From NCBI RefSeq assembly GCF_020217025.1, contig NZ_JAIWOF010000036.1:1-10000 (forward strand): a DNA stretch of 10,000 bases. Direction: 5' to 3'. Positions 7,299 to 10,000 of the stretch are shown here, one piece after another. Each line of letters starts with the position of its first letter. The first letter of the stretch is position 1. The notes beneath the pieces are model-generated. The model worked only from the letters and a program-made list of their open reading frames with translations. It searched no databases and was not told the origin of the DNA. Source of the stretch: Flavobacterium sp. GTDB taxonomy: Bacteria > Bacteroidota > Bacteroidia > Flavobacteriales > Flavobacteriaceae. Made by a program: the position numbers and the translations under genes.

Positions 7299-7306
7299 CA
7301 AAAATA
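7299..7306 (-). promoter_or_regulatory. Possible internal -7 box ahead of the kinase gene
   Basis: The minus strand reads TATTTTTG, a full match to TAnnTTTG, in the 46-bp gap between the 58-residue protein and the kinase. Transcription would begin near 7292, removing the MSKLF start and leaving a short leader before TTG. No TTG lies at -33 spacing, and T-rich matches arise by chance, so this is tentative. Confidence 0.3.
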
Positions 7307-7323
7307 CTATTTAAAGATAATAA

Positions 7324-7500
7324 TTAATCCTTTTTTATAATAATAATAGGTGTTCGCGAATTAATTGCACTTTCAACTTTAATTTTTTCTGTTTTTTCAA
7401 TTTTATAAGTCATAACTTTTTCAATTGAATCTTTCTCTACATTATTTGACATCGTGGACAAAAAGATAGAGCTTACTATTAACACTACTATTGTTTTCAT
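7324..7500 (-). CDS. Small exported protein or peptide precursor, 58 residues
   Basis: ATG at 7500 to TAA at 7326-7324 encodes 58 residues: a short hydrophobic signal-type start (MKTIVVLIVSSIFLSTMS), then a lysine- and glutamate-rich charged middle, then the hydrophobic-basic tail TPIIIIKKD at 50-58. The tail closely matches that of the 71-residue lipoprotein encoded 19 bp upstream (TPLVIVIKKD), while the middles differ. DNA around the two stop codons is also alike, which supports an old tandem duplication. There is no lipobox cysteine. The gene lies between the lipoprotein and the TPR kinase on the same strand and is probably co-transcribed. No known family is recognised; a peptide signal or a ligand of the kinase is one possibility. 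Confidence 0.7.
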   Translation of the reverse strand: MKTIVVLIVSSIFLSTMSNNVEKDSIEKVMTYKIEKTEKIKVESAINSRTPIIIIKKD

Positions 7501-7519
7501 TTCTTTAATATTTTAAAAA

Positions 7520-7735
7520 TTAATCTTTTTTAATTACTATAACTAAAGGCGTTCCATCTTCCGTAGTTGTAGCATTCTGTGTTTCTGTTAAATCTCCTTC
7601 CTTGGATTGTTGATTTCGGATATTTTCTGTTACTTTTACACTTTCTTCAAGTGCAGCATCGTACTCGTCTGTTGTGCATGAAAAAAGAGTAATTCCTACT
7701 AATGCTAAAGCGAATAATTTAACTGAATTTTTCAT
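7520..7735 (-). CDS. Small lipoprotein, 71 residues, possible peptide precursor
   Basis: A 71-residue protein with a clear lipoprotein signal (MKNSVKLFALALVGITLFSC; lipobox LFSC, C20). The mature part begins TTDEYD, and the acidic residues soon after the cysteine resemble the lipoprotein export signal of Bacteroidota, so surface exposure is possible. A low-complexity, Thr/Glu/Gln-rich stretch (about 33-60) follows, then the tail DGTPLVIVIKKD at 60-71. The tail recurs in the next gene. This is the first gene of a minus-strand cluster with the second small protein, sensor kinase and response regulator. Its upstream region has a full-match -7 box and a copy of the 35-bp element. No known family is recognised. 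Confidence 0.8.
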   Translation of the reverse strand: MKNSVKLFALALVGITLFSCTTDEYDAALEESVKVTENIRNQQSKEGDLTETQNATTTEDGTPLVIVIKKD

Positions 7736-7795
7736 AAGATTTTGATTTTAAAGGTTTTGTTTATTTGTTTACAATGGGTTTATTAACTTGAAATA

Positions 7796-7803
7796 CAAAA
7801 TTA
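7796..7803 (-). promoter_or_regulatory. -7 box ahead of the small lipoprotein gene
   Basis: The minus strand reads TAATTTTG, a full match to the Bacteroidota -7 consensus TAnnTTTG, about 60 bp before the ATG at 7735. It lies exactly 19 bp downstream of the repeated 19-bp core at 7823-7841. No TTG occurs at normal -33 spacing. This is the likely promoter of the peptide-kinase-regulator cluster. Confidence 0.55.
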
Positions 7804-7822
7804 GATACACTGCAAAAATTAA

Positions 7823-7857
7823 TTGCTGTAGTTTTTCTGCATATTTTTCTAAAAATT
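7823..7857 (-). promoter_or_regulatory. 35-bp repeated element, copy 2 (candidate operator)
   Basis: This copy matches 4553-4587 at 31 of 35 bases, with a perfect 19-bp core. CTGTA at 7826 and CTGCA at 7837 repeat with an 11-bp period, and a further CTGCA lies at 7810. It sits in the divergent gap between the lipoprotein gene (minus) and the metallophosphatase (plus). The shared orientation and 19-bp distance to a -7 box point to control of the minus-strand lipoprotein gene, although an effect on the plus-strand gene, whose ATG is 20 bp away, cannot be excluded. Confidence 0.6.
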
Positions 7858-7877
7858 GAATCAAATTATATTTAATT

Positions 7878-8612
7878 ATGAGAAAATTCGTACTAGGAGA
7901 TATTCATGGTGGATTAAAAGCCATTCACCAAGTTTTAGAAAGAGCCGACGTTACTAATAATGACACTTTGATTTTTCTTGGTGACTTTGTAGATGGTTGG
8001 AGCGAATCGCCAGCAGTTTTGAATTTTTTGATTGCATTACAAAAAAAACAACCTTGTATTTTTATTCGTGGAAATCACGATGAACTTCTATTAGACTGGC
8101 TATTAGGTAATAACGAAAATATTGATAAAAAATTGTGGTTTCAACATGGTGGAGAAGCAACTGTAAAATCATATCAAAATATTGACTCGGAAACGAAAGA
8201 GAAACATATTCGTTTTTTACAATCGCTTCAAAATTACTATTTAGATGATGAAAACCGATTGTTTATTCATGCTGGTTTTACGAATATGAAAGGCGTAGAA
8301 TACGAATATTTCAAACCACTTTTTTACTGGGATAGAACCCTTTGGGAAACCGCCTTAGCTCTTGATCCGAATCTTTCTAAAGATGCTATCACTTATCCAA
8401 ATCGGCTAACAATTTACAAAGAAATTTACATCGGGCATACTCCTGTTACCAAAATAAATGAAAGTATTCCTGTGAATAAAGCTTGTGTGTGGAATGTAGA
8501 TACTGGTGCCGCATTCAAAGGAAAACTCACGATAATGGATATTGAAACCAAAGAATTCTGGCAAAGTGATGCTTTACCTGAGTTATATCCCAACGAAAAC
8601 GGAAGAAATTAA
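7878..8612 (+). CDS. Calcineurin-like metallophosphatase (PPP-type serine/threonine phosphatase)
   Basis: A 244-residue cytoplasmic metallophosphoesterase with every dimetal-site motif of the PPP/Ap4A-hydrolase group: GDIHG at 7-11 (D8, H10), GDFVDG at 35-40 (D36), GNHDE at 65-69 (N66, H67), HAG at 131-133 (H131) and GHTP at 186-189 (H187), followed by NVDTGAAF. The length is typical of bacterial PrpA/PrpB-like protein phosphatases and of symmetrical Ap4A hydrolases; the sequence alone does not decide between them. The ATG at 7878 puts the first metal motif at residue 7, as usual. Its neighbours give no clue to the substrate. The barrel-protein promoter begins 8 bp after its stop. Confidence 0.93.
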   Translation: MRKFVLGDIHGGLKAIHQVLERADVTNNDTLIFLGDFVDGWSESPAVLNFLIALQKKQPCIFIRGNHDELLLDWLLGNNENIDKKLWFQHGGEATVKSYQNIDSETKEKHIRFLQSLQNYYLDDENRLFIHAGFTNMKGVEYEYFKPLFYWDRTLWETALALDPNLSKDAITYPNRLTIYKEIYIGHTPVTKINESIPVNKACVWNVDTGAAFKGKLTIMDIETKEFWQSDALPELYPNENGRN

Positions 8613-8619
8613 AAAATTG

Positions 8620-8627
8620 TATCTTTG
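8620..8627 (+). promoter_or_regulatory. -7 box of the outer-membrane barrel gene
   Basis: TATCTTTG fully matches the Bacteroidota -7 consensus TAnnTTTG and lies 24 bp before the ATG at 8652. It also settles the start: an in-frame TTG at 8625 falls inside this box and would lie upstream of the transcript. No clear -33 TTG is present. Confidence 0.6.
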
Positions 8628-8651
8628 TATGATAATAAAAAATCGAAATCT

Positions 8652-9149
8652 ATGAAAAATATTCTGACGGTAATATGTTTGTTTGTTACAATTCAAATGG
8701 CAAATGCGCAAGTTTTTAAAGGAAAAGGAGATACAAAATTTCAAGTAGGAGCCAACATTCAGGAAAAAGGAACAGGAATAATTGCTACTTATGATAGAGG
8801 AATCGGCACAAATATGTCGTTTGGTTTTACTTCTTTATACTTATTAGGAATTGAAGAAGTAGCAGGCGAAAAACCAAATTTTGATGACCGTTTTGATTTA
8901 AGAGCTCGTTTTAGTGCCAATATTGCAGATGTTTTTGGTATCGAAGAAAAAGTAGATATTTATCCTGGATTAAACATTGGAATTAAAAATTTTGGATCAC
9001 ATTTAGGGGCTCGTTATTTTATTACAGATGGTTTTGGACTTTACTCTGAAATTCAATTTCCAATAGCTCATTACGATAATAATCCAGAAGGATTTGAAAA
9101 ATACAACAATCAGTTTAACTTCTCTATTGGTGCAAGTTTTAATCTGTAA
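8652..9149 (+). CDS. Small outer-membrane beta-barrel protein (DUF6646-like)
   Basis: A 165-residue exported protein. The N-terminus is a standard signal peptide (MKNILTVICLFVTIQMANAQ) with cleavage after Q20. The mature part alternates polar and hydrophobic residues in short strands with glycine- and aromatic-rich turns (KFQVGANIQ, MSFGFTSLYLLG, DLRARFSAN, LGARYFIT, FGLYSEIQFPIAH) and ends with the strand FNFSIGASFNL, as expected for an eight-strand-type outer-membrane barrel. The GKGDTKFQVGANIQ start resembles a flavobacterial family I recall as DUF6646; that name should be treated as tentative. Function is unknown. It has its own -7 box upstream and an intrinsic terminator downstream, so it is probably a single-gene transcript. 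Confidence 0.88.
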   Translation: MKNILTVICLFVTIQMANAQVFKGKGDTKFQVGANIQEKGTGIIATYDRGIGTNMSFGFTSLYLLGIEEVAGEKPNFDDRFDLRARFSANIADVFGIEEKVDIYPGLNIGIKNFGSHLGARYFITDGFGLYSEIQFPIAHYDNNPEGFEKYNNQFNFSIGASFNL

Positions 9150-9171
9150 ACCATTATTTGAATTTATTTTT

Positions 9172-9203
9172 AAAGCAACTTCATAAAAAAGTTGCTTTTT
9201 TTT
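9172..9203 (+). terminator. Intrinsic terminator after the barrel gene
   Basis: A 10-bp perfect stem, AAAGCAACTT (9172-9181) with AAGTTGCTTT (9189-9198), encloses a 7-base loop and is followed by a T-run through 9203. It lies 22 bp after the stop codon at 9149. Confidence 0.85.
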
Positions 9204-9224
9204 ATGCTGTTTTGTTACAATTTA

Positions 9225-9232
9225 TACCTTTG
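9225..9232 (+). promoter_or_regulatory. -7 box of the PhnA-domain gene
   Basis: TACCTTTG fully matches TAnnTTTG and lies 35 bp before the ATG at 9268, just downstream of the terminator. A -33 TTG at the usual distance is not evident. Confidence 0.55.
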
Positions 9233-9267
9233 CTTCAAATTATTTATTTACGTAAAATCCATTCAAA

Positions 9268-9843
9268 ATGAGTGTAATAGAAAAAAAACTGAAAGACCGC
9301 AGTGGTTCAGTTTGCGAAATTAGTGGTGCCGAACATGATTTAGTTGTGTACACGTTACCACCTCACACTGCAGAAAGCTTAGAACATTCGGTTTTAGTTG
9401 CAAAACATTTAAGAGACCAAATTGAAAATCCAGAAACCATGAATGAAAACGATTGGAGAGGATTATCAGAAAGTATGTGGAACGAACATTTGCCAGTTCA
9501 AATTTTATCTTGGAGAATGTTAGCCCGTTTGAAAAACAACGACTTGCTTGACATGATGTACTTAGATGAAGAAGCCTTAGAATGGGCAAAAGCAACAGGC
9601 GAAGGCGCAGAAGAAGACGAAAATAAAATTGTACATAAAGACAGTAACGGCGTTATTTTACAAGATGGCGATTCGGTAGTGTTGGTTAAAGATTTAGATG
9701 TTAAAGGTGCTACTTTTACTGCAAAACGTGGAGCTGCAGTACACAACATTAAATTAGCTTGGGACGACGCTAACCTTATTGAAGGTAGAGTGGAAAACCA
9801 AAGTATTTATATTTTGACGCAATACGTGAAGAAAACGAAGTAA
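9268..9843 (+). CDS. PhnA-domain protein (YjdM-related)
   Basis: A 191-residue protein with the PhnA domain at the C-terminus (about 124-190): DSNGVILQDGDSVVLVKDL, VKGATFTAKRG, the IKLAWDD strand and IEGRV ending in TQYVKK, an SH3-like barrel as in E. coli YjdM. Residues 1-115 are the extension found in the longer form, with ESMWNEHLPVQILSWRML (68-85) and DLLDMMYLDEEALEWAKATGEG (92-113). The short proteobacterial form starts with a four-cysteine zinc ribbon; here only C16 (SVCEISGAE) remains, so no zinc ribbon is expected. The PhnA name is historical and does not mean phosphonoacetate hydrolase; the function is unknown. It has its own -7 box. Confidence 0.9.
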   Translation: MSVIEKKLKDRSGSVCEISGAEHDLVVYTLPPHTAESLEHSVLVAKHLRDQIENPETMNENDWRGLSESMWNEHLPVQILSWRMLARLKNNDLLDMMYLDEEALEWAKATGEGAEEDENKIVHKDSNGVILQDGDSVVLVKDLDVKGATFTAKRGAAVHNIKLAWDDANLIEGRVENQSIYILTQYVKKTK

Positions 9844-9848
9844 TTTTT

Positions 9849-9868
9849 AATGTGCCAATGTGGTAATT
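9849..9868. repeat. Short AATGTG intergenic repeat
   Basis: AATGTG at 9849-9854 and 9857-9862 are separated by CC and followed by GTAATTA. This short repeat immediately after the PhnA-domain stop resembles the simple intergenic repeats elsewhere in the window. Two copies only, so chance is not excluded. Confidence 0.35.
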
Positions 9869-9913
9869 AAAAAAAGCCAAACGTTTTAAATGAATTAAAT
9901 TACTAATAATATC

Positions 9914-10000
9914 ATGAAAAAGATAATTTTAGGTTTGGCTACCATATTATTTATTTTATTCTTTTTAAGAAATTACACAAAGACAAGAGAAGATAATATT
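9914..10000 (+). CDS. N-terminus of a membrane-anchored or exported protein (partial, off right edge)
   Basis: Twenty-nine codons from the ATG at 9914 are visible and open to the window edge: MKKIILGLATILFILFF followed by LRNYTKTREDNI. A lysine start, a hydrophobic helix of about 15 residues and a basic flank suggest an N-terminal membrane anchor. No family can be named. It lies 70 bp after the PhnA-domain gene on the same strand, with no terminator between them. Confidence 0.55.
   Translation, partial: MKKIILGLATILFILFFLRNYTKTREDNI

Noticed and set aside
7842..7849. Plus-strand -7-like box TATTTTTC with TTG at 7823 as promoter for the metallophosphatase
   Set aside because: Spacing is only 16 bp and the box is imperfect; the matching region at 4553 lacks the TA of the box, so conservation of the element is not explained by a plus-strand promoter.
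8625..8651. Nine-codon N-terminal extension of the barrel protein from TTG at 8625
   Set aside because: The TTG is part of the -7 box TATCTTTG and the extension would put polar residues ahead of a complete signal peptide starting at the ATG at 8652.
9320..9749. Two minus-strand open frames opposite the PhnA-domain gene
   Set aside because: Both lie inside a well-supported coding region, have Ser/Leu-rich shadow composition and match nothing recognisable.

Overview
The window looks like a chromosome segment of a member of the Flavobacteriaceae (Flavobacterium or a close relative). The base composition is AT-rich. Promoter-like sites follow the Bacteroidota -7 consensus TAnnTTTG. The gene content (MoxR/DUF58 pair, TPR-type NarL-family sensor kinase, PhnA-domain protein, small outer-membrane barrel with a NAQ signal-peptide end) is typical of that group. 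No rRNA, tRNA, CRISPR array or recognisable insertion sequence was seen.

Layout. Positions 1-2003 (minus strand) hold a MoxR AAA+ ATPase, a DUF58/VWA-like protein and the first 16 codons of the next gene, which is the start of a Bat-type (aerotolerance-like) operon continuing off the left edge. Positions 2180-4276 (plus strand) hold a YdhF-type aldo/keto reductase and an AlbA_2 (Schlafen-type) domain protein, separated by a long intergenic hairpin made of dispersed repeat sequence. Positions 4273-7735 (minus strand) form a co-directional cluster, read from right to left: a 71-residue lipoprotein, a 58-residue secreted-type protein, a TPR-containing sensor histidine kinase, a LuxR/NarL-type response regulator and a 75-residue two-helix membrane protein. 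Positions 7878-9843 (plus strand) hold a metallophosphatase, a small outer-membrane barrel protein and a PhnA-domain protein. A membrane-anchored protein begins at 9914 and runs off the right edge.

The most interesting part is the 4273-7857 cluster. The two small proteins at its head have unrelated middles but nearly the same C-terminal tail (TPLVIVIKKD and TPIIIIKKD), so they look like a tandem pair of exported peptides or precursors. They lie directly upstream of a kinase whose roughly 400-residue TPR region is predicted to be periplasmic. A 35-bp element (31 of 35 bases identical, with a perfect 19-bp core) occurs twice, once ahead of the first peptide gene and once ahead of the 75-residue membrane protein. 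In both places it lies exactly 19 bp upstream of a TAnnTTT -7-like box. The simplest reading is a self-contained signalling circuit: exported peptide, TPR sensor kinase, response regulator, and two regulator-controlled promoters bracketing the locus. The repeat, its spacing and the shared tail can be read directly in the sequence; the circuit is inference.

Elsewhere the genes look like ordinary chromosomal genes. The intergenic gaps carry short AT-rich repeats (AGTGATTAG-type, TACCTTT-type and AATGTG-type), and one clear intrinsic terminator lies after the barrel gene.
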